From Promethearchaeota archaeon (GTDB lineage Archaea > Asgardarchaeota > Lokiarchaeia > Sigynarchaeales > SOKP01), in NCBI GenBank assembly GCA_019057775.1, contig JAHLWT010000214.1, positions 1 to 6,980 of the forward strand: a DNA stretch of 6,980 nucleotides. The letters run 5' to 3'. This document shows positions 1 to 6,426 of this stretch, piece by piece. The translations under genes and the position numbers were made by a program. Position 1 is the first letter of the stretch, and each line of letters opens with the position of its first letter. A model generated the notes under the pieces. It saw only the letters and a list, made by a program, of their open reading frames with translations, made no database searches and was not told the DNA's origin.

Positions 1-1012
1 TTGTCTGGTTTTTCCAGTTTTCACTTTTATCATATATATACTGTGCATAACCGTTAATAAAATGAATATTCCAAAGAGTTCCCCTGTCGTAATACTTGTC
101 ATCGATACTTTTGTAATTTGTGGTTCGTGAGGATTGTTTGTTCAGGTATGTAATTCCTGCCGACAGCTTATTAAAGGTAAAATATGCATCAAATGATAAA
201 TCATTCTCAAAGTTTTCCATATTTTCAGTCCAGTTATTATCTCCCTTTTCTCCACTCAGGTCTGCCTTTTCGCTTTTTTTATACATGCCTGAAACGCGAA
301 AACCAAGGTTTTTTTGTTTATTCAAATAATCATAACCAAAATCCAGGTTAGTTGTTGCAAAACTGCCAACCGAACCACTTATGTGCCTGTTCCCTTTTCC
401 TTCCGGCTTTTTTGTTATGATATTAATAATCCCTGACACCGCGTTGGTTCCATACAATGCCGAGGCAGGACCATAAACCACTTCAATACGATCTACGTTT
501 GAAAGATTATATTGCCCTCCTCCGTAAAATCCTCCTGAATTCAGTTCATTTATCTGAACCCCATCAATTAACAGCAAGATTAAATTATTCTGGTTTGGTG
601 CACCACGTATAAAAGAATAACTGTTAAATCCCAAAATATTCCGGAAATTGAAACCCGGAAGATCAGCCAGAGCTTCTTCTAATACAAAATATCCTCTTTC
701 CTTTATTTGACCTGCTGTTATCACCCGGACAATAGCAGGAACTTCTCTGAGTTTCTGAGGTATTTTTGATGCGGATGTGACTTCGGTATTTAACATATCT
801 GCTAAAGACATGCTTAAAATATCTTCTACTCTGATTGTATCTGGTTCCTGGGAGAAAACAAAGCATGGAACTGCAAATAATATAAGCAAAATGAGACCAG
901 TTCTCTTTTTACGGGGTTTTGCCAATTTATCTTTTACGAAAAGAAAAACATGCTGGAAAAAATATTCCAGAATTGAAACTAAATTCCTGAAATTTAGATG
1001 TTTAACTAACAT
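1..1012 (-). CDS. TonB-dependent outer-membrane receptor, 5' portion (C-terminus beyond the left edge)
   Basis: This gene encodes an outer-membrane gated porin that would import a scarce ligand such as an iron chelate, cobalamin or a similar compound, using TonB energy. The frame is open for 337 codons and leaves the window without a stop. Counting from the ATG at 1012, residues 31-55 look like a signal peptide: a basic AKPRKKR stretch, a hydrophobic run, then VFSQ. The plug domain follows at about 75-205, with the typical LADMLNTEVTSASK entry, SFIRGAPNQNN, LLIDGVQIN, DRIEVVYGPASALYGTNAVSG and INIITKK. Beta-barrel strands begin near 210. There is no N-terminal carboxypeptidase-like domain, so it is not a SusC type. 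The start is uncertain. The ATG at 1012 is the only ATG upstream of the signal sequence but adds about 30 odd residues; a TTG at 925 would begin directly at the signal peptide. The substrate cannot be told. A Fur-box-like site lies about 210 bases upstream. Family assignment is secure, but specificity is not. Confidence 0.92.
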   Translation of the reverse strand, partial: MLVKHLNFRNLVSILEYFFQHVFLFVKDKLAKPRKKRTGLILLILFAVPCFVFSQEPDTIRVEDILSMSLADMLNTEVTSASKIPQKLREVPAIVRVITAGQIKERGYFVLEEALADLPGFNFRNILGFNSYSFIRGAPNQNNLILLLIDGVQINELNSGGFYGGGQYNLSNVDRIEVVYGPASALYGTNAVSGIINIITKKPEGKGNRHISGSVGSFATTNLDFGYDYLNKQKNLGFRVSGMYKKSEKADLSGEKGDNNWTENMENFENDLSFDAYFTFNKLSAGITYLNKQSSRTTNYKSIDDKYYDRGTLWNIHFINGYAQYIYDKSENWKNQT

Positions 1013-1221
1013 GGTTAGACTATTAGTTTTGAAAAATTCAAAGCATTTATTGTCCTGACACACAAAAGCCGTTGAAATTTATACAATTTCATGGAATTTG
1101 CTTGTAAGGATTTTACCGGTTTTTTTGTAGGCATTATCCTACATAAATAAAAATTGAATAAGGAAGGGGTTTGCCGGATCGTTTCTTCCTGGATTTTTAA
1201 TAATACATAAATTTATTTTAA

Positions 1222-1238
1222 TTTAATCATTATCATTT
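1222..1238 (-). promoter_or_regulatory. Fur-box-like operator upstream of the TonB-dependent receptor
   Basis: Read on the minus strand, the core AATGATAATGATTA matches the classical 19-bp Fur consensus at 13 of 19 positions, by hand alignment. The location is plausible for iron control of the receptor, whose start lies about 210 bases downstream. That is a long distance and implies a long leader or a different true start. AT-rich DNA produces such matches by chance, so this is only a candidate. Confidence 0.35.
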
Positions 1239-1317
1239 CGGTTTTTACAAAAACTTATGGCTTTCGTTTAATTAAGCATTGCAAAGTTATACTGCAAAAA
1301 AAGTTTATAATCAAATC

Positions 1318-1349
1318 ATTCCGGCTGGAACAAAATGGAAAGCCGGAAT
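1318..1349. repeat. Perfect 9-bp inverted repeat ATTCCGGCT / AGCCGGAAT
   Basis: The arms 1318-1326 and 1341-1349 are exact reverse complements around a 14-nt loop. The arms resemble the core of dispersed intergenic hairpins seen in many bacterial genomes (CATTCCGGC...GCCGGAATCC). It opens a hairpin-rich block that is higher in GC than its surroundings, as expected for a dispersed non-coding repeat. No transposase is nearby. Confidence 0.7.
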
Positions 1350-1417
1350 CCAGATTCTTACATTTTATGGATTAGCTTCGCTGAGCTCATCCGTGCGGTC
1401 TTCGGTTCCTGATCTTC

Positions 1418-1461
1418 TCCGCCAACTGGCGGATTCGTCAGTGCCAAAGGCACTCCTTTGG
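1418..1461. repeat. Cluster of overlapping palindromes, probable dispersed intergenic repeat
   Basis: TCCGCCA-AC-TGGCGGA at 1418-1433 is a 16-bp near-palindrome. Immediately after it, two hairpins share bases and cannot form together: AGTGCC/GGCACT (1440-1445 with 1449-1454) and CCAAAGG/CCTTTGG (1444-1450 with 1455-1461). A 68-codon open frame runs through here (1279-1485), but the hairpin density and lack of protein character argue that it is not coding. The block probably belongs to a REP-like family repeated elsewhere in the genome. Confidence 0.65.
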
Positions 1462-1530
1462 AGGAATGTTAATATATGTATTTGAAACATATCTAAGTAA
1501 AATTCAACGCCATTTTAAACCAAAAATAAT

Positions 1531-1561
1531 CAAGGTTTATAGAGAAATCCTTGAAACCTTG
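1531..1561. repeat. 8-bp inverted repeat CAAGGTTT / AAACCTTG with a competing arm
   Basis: The arms 1531-1538 and 1554-1561 are exact reverse complements. An alternative shorter pairing exists between 1531-1535 and 1549-1553, because CCTTG occurs twice on the right side. No T-run follows, so it is not a clear terminator. Function unknown. Confidence 0.5.
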
Positions 1562-1752
1562 TTAAATCAAAGTAAGCGATAGTGGATTTGAATCACCGAC
1601 TCCTTATACCAGTCCTTTAATTGGAAAACAATATTATTATATCGATATTAGCAGTAGAATAATATGTTAGACAAATAAATTGAAAAACAGGAAAATATTA
1701 ATTGTTTTGGTTGGTATTGACAATGGTATCCGGAAGATAAAAATGCGGAGAG

Positions 1753-2190
1753 ATGGACAAATTAACTAAAGAATCTCAAGAACACGGAGAGATTTTTGAA
1801 TCACTTACATTTTTTAAGAAGTCTTTAGAAGTATTCGCTAATAGTGAAACATCAGATTATATAGAAAAGTTTCAAAAATTCATTGATATGTACATTGTTG
1901 CACATTTTGAATTTGAAGAAAATGAGTTGTTTCCCGCTATACTTAAAAATGGCACCATGAAAGAAAAACATTTGATTCGGGAGTTACAATTAGAACATGA
2001 CCGGACATTGGGTAAAGTTGATCAATTTAAAGATTTAATTTCTTCTTATGGTTATCAGCCGATAGGAGTTCAGATTAAGGAAATCATTAAGCAAAGTAGA
2101 GGAATAATTGAAATGATGCTTCAACATACACGCAAGGAAGACATGGAACTATTTCCTATGCTTAAGAAATACGAAATTAATTTGAAATAA
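1753..2190 (+). CDS. Hemerythrin-like (HHE domain) di-iron protein
   Basis: This 145-residue cytoplasmic protein is a single hemerythrin/HHE cation-binding domain, a four-helix bundle holding a non-haem di-iron centre. The ligand pattern is readable: H11 (QEHGEIF), H51 and E55 (HFEFEENELFP), H82 (EHDRTL), and H125 with E129 (QHTRKEDMELFP). The length equals one domain, with no signal peptide or fused sensor module. Known relatives bind O2 or NO, store or repair iron, or sense oxidants; which of these applies cannot be told. The ATG at 1753 is preceded closely by GGAGAG. The stop codon directly abuts the 36-bp palindrome, and the SiaC-family gene follows 54 bases later on the same strand, so the pair may share a transcript. 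Domain call confident, role open. Confidence 0.92.
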   Translation: MDKLTKESQEHGEIFESLTFFKKSLEVFANSETSDYIEKFQKFIDMYIVAHFEFEENELFPAILKNGTMKEKHLIRELQLEHDRTLGKVDQFKDLISSYGYQPIGVQIKEIIKQSRGIIEMMLQHTRKEDMELFPMLKKYEINLK

Positions 2191-2226
2191 GTTAACCCGG
2201 TTTATTCGCGAATAAACGGGGTTAAC
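2191..2226 (+). terminator. 36-bp near-perfect palindrome, probable terminator or attenuator between the two genes
   Basis: The sequence starts GTTAACCC and ends GGGTTAAC. It is its own reverse complement except for one pair (positions 9 and 28 of the palindrome), giving a stem of about 16 bp closed at TCGCGA. It begins on the base after the hemerythrin stop codon and is followed by a short T-run at 2233-2237, ending 18 bases before the next ATG. This fits an intrinsic terminator or a partial terminator that lowers expression of the downstream gene. Perfect dyad symmetry would also suit a protein-binding operator. Confidence 0.6.
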
Positions 2227-2244
2227 ATAATATTTTTAAAAGAT

Positions 2245-2622
2245 ATGAAAGAACTTATCGTTAATGAAACCCAGAATACCCCTGGAGTAAATTTTAACTC
2301 GTCGGATGGTATATTGGAAATCGAAGGAAAATCCATCCCGGAGAAACCCGACGAATTTTACAATCCACTGTTGGATTGGATTCACCAATATTTTGAAGAT
2401 CCGCGGGATTTTACCTTAATAAAGATAAAACTTGAATATATTAATAGTAGTTCTACGAAATACATGCTATCAATGTTTCGGAGCATCAAACAATATTATG
2501 AAAAGGGACATGATTGCCGGATAGATTGGTATTATGAAGAGGATGATGTACCTATTCTCGACATGGGTAAACATTTTAAGAATACAACAAAGCTGCCTTT
2601 TGATTTTAAAGTTATTTACTAA
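2245..2622 (+). CDS. SiaC-family (DUF1987) regulatory phosphoprotein
   Basis: This 125-residue cytoplasmic protein matches the SiaC/DUF1987 family along its whole length. Landmarks are TQNTPGVNFNSSDGILEIEG near the start, the PEKPDEFYNPLLDWI segment (32-46), the LEYINSSSTK motif (63-72) and the C-terminal WYYEEDDVPILDMGKHF. In Pseudomonas aeruginosa, SiaC is phosphorylated by the kinase SiaB and dephosphorylated by the phosphatase SiaA, and its unphosphorylated form activates the diguanylate cyclase SiaD. The phosphosite there, from memory, is the threonine of an NTSS motif; here the motif is N67-S68-S69-S70, so the equivalent residue is serine. No SiaA, SiaB or cyclase gene lies in this window, so its partners must be elsewhere. 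It follows the hemerythrin gene and a palindrome. The start at 2245 gives the normal family length. Confidence 0.9.
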   Translation: MKELIVNETQNTPGVNFNSSDGILEIEGKSIPEKPDEFYNPLLDWIHQYFEDPRDFTLIKIKLEYINSSSTKYMLSMFRSIKQYYEKGHDCRIDWYYEEDDVPILDMGKHFKNTTKLPFDFKVIY

Positions 2623-3008
2623 ATTATCACCCCAGCTTAAAAGTAAGAATATAGGATTTTTCTTAGGTTACCAGTGTAATATTCTATCATCGCCAACCCC
2701 GATAGAATTGATATGTTGGAAGAAACCACATTTTTTCTTAAGAATAATTGTAATTAATTGTTTACAATATTTTTTATTCTTGTAAGTCTTCAGCGAAAAC
2801 AGAAATAATTTAAGTAGATTATCACCTAAATAAATCTCCCCCAAACAAATAGGAATCTCAACCTCCCCTGAATTATATGCTAAAAAAAGGGACGTTTTTT
2901 AAATCTTAGATGGGGCAGTTAAACCTGGAATAGACGGGTCAATTTTCACCGGATTTTTTGTTCATGGTTGGGATGTTAACCCTCATGAAGTCTTATCTTT
3001 TAATATGG
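2623..3008. other. Spacer between convergent SiaC-family and lipoprotein genes
   Basis: No gene is supported in these 386 bases. It contains a hairpin with 8-bp perfect arms (ATTCTATC 2681-2688, GATAGAAT 2701-2708), the left copy of the 77-bp direct repeat (2824-2900), a short open frame of protein-like composition (2903-3016) and a hairpin with TTCATG/CATGAA arms (2961-2966, 2984-2989) followed by T-rich sequence on the plus strand. Either hairpin could end transcription from one of the converging genes, but neither has a textbook U-tract. Confidence 0.65.
2824..2900 (+). repeat. Left copy of a diverged 77-bp direct repeat
   Basis: This copy aligns without gaps to 6427-6503, with 56 of 77 bases identical by hand count; the first 44 bases match at 35. 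Shared blocks include AAATAAA, CCCCAAA, AACCTCCC and the end GGACGTTTTTT. The match starts and stops sharply. It lies 109 bases downstream of the lipoprotein stop. Read on the minus strand both copies are open for about 25 codons (KTS...L...EV...LG..YLG), but most differences fall at first and second codon positions, so coding is not supported. Confidence 0.85.
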
Positions 3009-3491
3009 CTATTTGATCCTTTTACAATTCTTAAATTTTTTCTCAATAAGTTCATTCATCTCTTTTATTTCATTCTTATACGAGACTCTTGATCCACAAT
3101 GATATAATTCTAACAATGGATTATTATCAATAATACTATTCAAAAACTCCACTGAATTGGGGGCAGTGCTCAATTTCGAATAAGATTCATATGTGTATGA
3201 GGTAAATGCAACGTCCTTATTTATGCCACGATTATCTAAAAGATATTCATTTTTGAGCTTTGTTGGTAATGCTAATTCACCTTTATAATAGATATCAGTT
3301 ATTGAAGGATAACTGACAATCATTTTTTTATCTTTACTCAAAATGACCGGTACATTATAATAATAGTCAGCTTTTGTTTTATAGATTATTATGGGTTGTA
3401 AAGCCCGTGTCGACTGTTTTTGCTGAATCTTCTTATGATTAGCGCATGACCCCATGATAAAACAAAACAATAATACAAGCCAATTATTCAT
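3009..3491 (-). CDS. Small predicted lipoprotein of unknown function, coupled to the protease gene
   Basis: I do not recognise a named family. From the ATG at 3491 the product is 160 residues with a lipoprotein signal (MNNWLVLLFCFIMGSC). The lipobox IMGSC has its modified cysteine at residue 16, which predicts membrane anchoring. A start ten codons upstream (3521) would add MKLRHEGLLF and weaken the signal, so 3491 is preferred. The mature part is polar and ends in a lysine-rich helix-like segment. Two further cysteines, 132 (YHCGS) and 156 (NCKRI), could form a disulfide. The start overlaps the protease stop in ATGAATAA, an 8-base overlap typical of translational coupling, so both proteins are made from one transcript. 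C10 proteases in other bacteria are often paired with an inhibitor gene; this one could play that part, or be a surface partner. No sequence evidence decides this. Confidence 0.82.
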   Translation of the reverse strand: MNNWLVLLFCFIMGSCANHKKIQQKQSTRALQPIIIYKTKADYYYNVPVILSKDKKMIVSYPSITDIYYKGELALPTKLKNEYLLDNRGINKDVAFTSYTYESYSKLSTAPNSVEFLNSIIDNNPLLELYHCGSRVSYKNEIKEMNELIEKKFKNCKRIK

Positions 3492-6075
3492 AAATAATAA
3501 TCCTTCGTGTCGTAATTTCATTGTCTGTGAATATTTTTAAAAAATATATACCTGGTTTATAATTCTTAATATTCAATTTTTTATGGGTTGTATGTAGATT
3601 GGTTAAATTTATATGTTTTATACCTGAAACATCAAATAATTCAATAGAATGAATGTTTTGATCACTTTTTATATAAAGAGAATATTTACAAGGATTTGGA
3701 TATATATCAATATTGCCATTTTCAACCAGCAAGTCAGGAGTTTTGTCAACAAGACTTCGTGAAATATTCATATCTAAAAGATACGTGCCTGTTTCACCTT
3801 GAAAATATGGAAGTACAGCAAAATAAAGATCTCCACCATCATTAATAACAATGTTGCTATCTAATACATCGTCATAAATATCAGACCAATCGTTCCCATC
3901 ATGGTACGCAAAATATACATCGCAAGTATATGTGTTACTATTACCACTATTGTAACTGTCATGTAATCTAGCGTCTATTGTGTATTTGTAGCCAGTAGGC
4001 AAAGATATTTTATAAAAATCTAAATCTTCGGCTTTATGAAGATTTGAACCTATGGTATTTATAGTTGCCTCGTCATTAGAAAATGTATAACTTAAATTGT
4101 ATGCAATTGATACCGAATCATTATTTTCATAAATATCTGCCGTGATTGGTGGGGAAATAACATTTACAAAAACAGGGTTCAAATATGTATTCGGATCAAC
4201 TAAGTAACCCATAGTATCACCTTTGGGAATATCAAGTATTGCAATCATATAACTACCTGGTTCAGAAATAATATTACCAGAATGAAATGTTAAACCATTT
4301 GTATAATGATAACCTGCATCCAGAACGATAGTCGAATCATAATCAATAAGCTCTGATAAATTTCCTTTAATATCGTATAAGCCAACAGCAAATGTTCCTT
4401 CGTAGGTTGTAGAACCATAATTTGCTATATCTGTCCAAACATCAATCGATTGCTCTGTAACAATAGGTATGGGAGTAATTTTTATTGAATCATATAGCTT
4501 AATGTCATTTTCTGGAAAAGGTGATTCGATTTGTATATTTATGAAATTTTGATAGCTACCATCCTTAATTGCAATCCAATTACCATCAGAAATCCGGTAG
4601 AAAACTCCTAATTGGTAAGTTCTTGGATAAACATTTAATCCATCAGAATGAAATGTTAGACCATTTGTATAATGATAGCCTGCAGAAAGGCTTTTATTTT
4701 CTAGTATTTCAATGTAATCGATGAATGTTCCTTCTGAATTGAATAAGGCAACACAGTAATCTCCATTAAAATTGGTTAATCCTGAATTTGCTATATCTAA
4801 GTTTACATCAAATGATAAGAACTGATATACAGGATTAGAAGATGCTGTAATACTCGAATAAAATTCTAATTGATAATTAGTGTCAGGTTTTGGTTTAATA
4901 CCAATGATAGCTTGTTGATTCGAATTATAACCACCTTCACCACCACCTGTTCCTAAACTTAATGGGTCTAAAACATCAATAAGAAAATTACCATCACTGT
5001 ATCCACCCCAACCCCAGTTTATATGAAAATATTCACCTGAATAACCATCAAGAACAAAGGCATGACCTCCTCCTGATCCAATACCAGCATACTCAATTGG
5101 TCTATTATTTTCAAGTTCATTTTTTAATAATGTTATCCAATTGCTGAAATTATAATCAGACCTTTTTACGAATGCAACAGTGTTCTCATATTGGAAATAA
5201 TTTTTGAGTGCATTTGTAACAGGTTCAAGAGAAGAAATACTACTGACATCTACACCATAATTCATTTCTACACTAACGCCACAGTGATACATCAACGTAG
5301 CAACAGCATCTATTTCTGTACTTGAAGAATAGCTGTCAAGCCAATTAGGCATATTGCTCCAATCATATTCAGTAATTCCAAAGTTTGCGAATAACGTTCC
5401 ATAATCATCTTCAACATAAGAATGAAAACCCGACCCTTGATAGGGATGATTATGATATTTCATAATTTGAGCCATTGCAGTTGCAACACACCCAGTTACT
5501 GCTCTTTCACTTTTCTTAGGACACATATTATTATAATAGGGTGATTGGTTCCATGTTGAAGTAAGTAGTGGGTTGACACTTTGAATCTCATTTCCTGATT
5601 TATATCTTGTATCTGTTTTAAGTGTTTGCCATTTTGCTTTAATTTCATCTGTTTGTGCAATATTATTAGCTCGAATATATTTAATTTGTTTTTTGTATTC
5701 TTCCATCCATTTAATGAATGCATGTGGTAAATTTCCAGTTTCTATTTTTCCTTTATAAGAATACCCCAAAACAGGCAAAGTAGCATCATCACCTGAGATT
5801 ATAACAAAACCATCATTATCGTTTACATTGAAAATGAAGTAATAGGGATTTTCAACCTTGTCACTTTTGACTTCGTTTTTTTTTGAAAAAGTCATAATTG
5901 GCAATATTTCTGGCACTAATGTCAGGTTTTTTACTGAAGCACTTTTGAATTGGGTATTGTTTTGGCTTTTTAAAAAATTTGTTGCTACTGTTTTAGCTTT
6001 TTCAATAGAGATTTTTTCCCCAAAAAGAGAAAGACTAATTAAAATAAATGAAGCAATGAATAGTATCTTTTTCAT
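3484..6075 (-). CDS. Secreted streptopain-family (C10) cysteine protease with type IX sorting domain
   Basis: An 863-residue exported protease related to streptopain SpeB, Porphyromonas PrtT and Prevotella interpain. Order of parts: signal peptide (about 1-19); Spi-type propeptide (about 20-165, with YYFIFNVNDNDGFVIISGDD); C10 catalytic domain (about 168-395), with nucleophile C196 in TGCVATAMAQ, H338 in GGGHAFVLDGY and the NWGWGGY motif at 353-359; two related beta-sandwich-like repeats (about 403-520 and 525-642), each carrying AGYHYTNGLTFHS; a PPC-like domain (about 648-772, from YENNDS through EDLDFYKI); and a type IX secretion sorting domain (about 786-863, from IDIYPNP to GIYFLKI). All catalytic motifs are intact. 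It would be made as a zymogen, exported by Sec and then T9SS, and secreted or fixed to the cell surface, where it degrades proteins. It is first in an operon with the lipoprotein gene. The ATG at 6075 opens directly on the signal peptide. The substrate is unknown. Confidence 0.96.
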   Translation of the reverse strand: MKKILFIASFILISLSLFGEKISIEKAKTVATNFLKSQNNTQFKSASVKNLTLVPEILPIMTFSKKNEVKSDKVENPYYFIFNVNDNDGFVIISGDDATLPVLGYSYKGKIETGNLPHAFIKWMEEYKKQIKYIRANNIAQTDEIKAKWQTLKTDTRYKSGNEIQSVNPLLTSTWNQSPYYNNMCPKKSERAVTGCVATAMAQIMKYHNHPYQGSGFHSYVEDDYGTLFANFGITEYDWSNMPNWLDSYSSSTEIDAVATLMYHCGVSVEMNYGVDVSSISSLEPVTNALKNYFQYENTVAFVKRSDYNFSNWITLLKNELENNRPIEYAGIGSGGGHAFVLDGYSGEYFHINWGWGGYSDGNFLIDVLDPLSLGTGGGEGGYNSNQQAIIGIKPKPDTNYQLEFYSSITASSNPVYQFLSFDVNLDIANSGLTNFNGDYCVALFNSEGTFIDYIEILENKSLSAGYHYTNGLTFHSDGLNVYPRTYQLGVFYRISDGNWIAIKDGSYQNFINIQIESPFPENDIKLYDSIKITPIPIVTEQSIDVWTDIANYGSTTYEGTFAVGLYDIKGNLSELIDYDSTIVLDAGYHYTNGLTFHSGNIISEPGSYMIAILDIPKGDTMGYLVDPNTYLNPVFVNVISPPITADIYENNDSVSIAYNLSYTFSNDEATINTIGSNLHKAEDLDFYKISLPTGYKYTIDARLHDSYNSGNSNTYTCDVYFAYHDGNDWSDIYDDVLDSNIVINDGGDLYFAVLPYFQGETGTYLLDMNISRSLVDKTPDLLVENGNIDIYPNPCKYSLYIKSDQNIHSIELFDVSGIKHINLTNLHTTHKKLNIKNYKPGIYFLKIFTDNEITTRRIIIYE
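4278..4684 (-). repeat. Intragenic duplicated segment inside the protease gene (41-bp signature copies 366 bp apart)
   Basis: Bases 4278-4318 and 4644-4684 differ at only 2 of 41 positions and encode the identical residues AGYHYTNGLTFHS (587-599 and 465-477). The offset of 366 bp is exactly 122 codons. The surrounding protein repeats are clearly related but far more diverged (for example DIANSG versus DIANYG). One patch is therefore nearly frozen while the rest has drifted, which points to strong constraint or to local gene conversion. Confidence 0.85.
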
Positions 6076-6190
6076 AGTTACTAAATTTTAAAACCTCGTT
6101 GTTAATTTTAATGGCTAATTGTCAACTATAAATTTGCCTGCTCCAGTTCCGAAAGATTTATAATAAAAAAGCGTGGAACTTAAAGTATTC

Positions 6191-6301
6191 GTAAGAGAGG
6201 TACTGGAATACCCGACAAACAAAATAAATTAAGCCCACGCCGTGACGTGAGCATTAACCTATTATCTCTTGTTTGTCTTAGTATTTCCAGTTTTCTCTTA
6301 C
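6191..6301. repeat. Long imperfect inverted repeat, possible structured leader RNA or small palindromic element
   Basis: Three blocks pair in order with only 2-3 nt of asymmetric spacing between them: GTAAGAGA 6191-6198 with TCTCTTAC 6294-6301; ACTGGAATAC 6202-6211 with GTATTTCCAGT 6281-6291 (one bulged base); GACAAACAA 6214-6222 with TTGTTTGTC 6269-6277. The 46-nt interior can itself fold (TTAA pairs at 6229-6232 and 6254-6257; CACG/CGTG near 6236-6249). A second, mutually exclusive pairing joins 6250-6272 with 6300-6320 (AGCATTA/TAATGCT, CCT/AGG, CTTGT/ACAAG). It lies 116-226 bases upstream of the protease ATG, so it would be in the 5' leader if transcription starts further upstream. Confidence 0.75.
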
Positions 6302-6426
6302 AAGAATAAAGGATAATGCTTAATATTGTTTTATAAAAACAATTCTACATTCCTAAATTAATTTAATTCATAGATTTTGAGTAAAGTTAGTAAATAACTT
6401 AATCTGAAAAAAATGTTCGATTATTT

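Larger units (their letters stand above)
1013..1752. other. Long divergent spacer between receptor and hemerythrin genes
   Basis: No gene is supported in these 740 bases. The receptor-proximal part (1013-1260) is AT-rich and should hold the receptor promoter and leader. It contains small inverted repeats (1074-1090; 1127-1142, GTAGG/CCTAC; 1161-1190, AGGAAG/CTTCCT) and a Fur-box-like site. The middle (about 1316-1461) is richer in GC and packed with hairpins, and is annotated separately. A further inverted repeat lies at 1531-1561. The stretch 1562-1752 leads to the hemerythrin gene. I could not find a convincing Bacteroidota promoter (TTG plus TAnnTTTG) there. Confidence 0.7.

Noticed and set aside
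1013..1260. Cobalamin riboswitch upstream of the TonB-dependent receptor
   Set aside because: The conserved B12-box core (GCCACTG) and accessory elements are not present in the leader.
1279..1485. 68-codon open frame on the plus strand
   Set aside because: It runs through a hairpin-rich repeat block, has no ribosome-binding site and encodes nothing protein-like.
1571..1620. Possible tRNA or tRNA fragment on the minus strand (T-arm-like GGTGATTCAAATCCAC)
   Set aside because: The T-arm has a mismatch at the closing pair, and no matching anticodon arm, D-arm or acceptor stem can be assembled around it. It may be a chance match or a remnant too decayed to support.
2534..2785. Plus-strand open frame overlapping the end of the SiaC-family gene
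   Set aside because: Out-of-frame shadow of a conserved gene running into AT-rich spacer, with no ribosome-binding site and an unlikely composition.
2961..2989. Hairpin TTCATG/CATGAA as the terminator of the minus-strand protease operon
   Set aside because: On the minus strand the stem is followed by an A-run rather than a T-run, so it does not fit an intrinsic terminator for that operon.
5858..6091. Plus-strand open frame opposite the protease signal and propeptide region
   Set aside because: It is antisense to a well-supported gene and shows no domain or independent signals; the same applies to other antisense frames over the receptor and protease genes.
6191..6301. Reading the long imperfect palindrome as an attC site
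   Set aside because: The bulged hairpin shape is suggestive, but no proper attC core boxes are found at its ends, so it is left as an unexplained inverted repeat.
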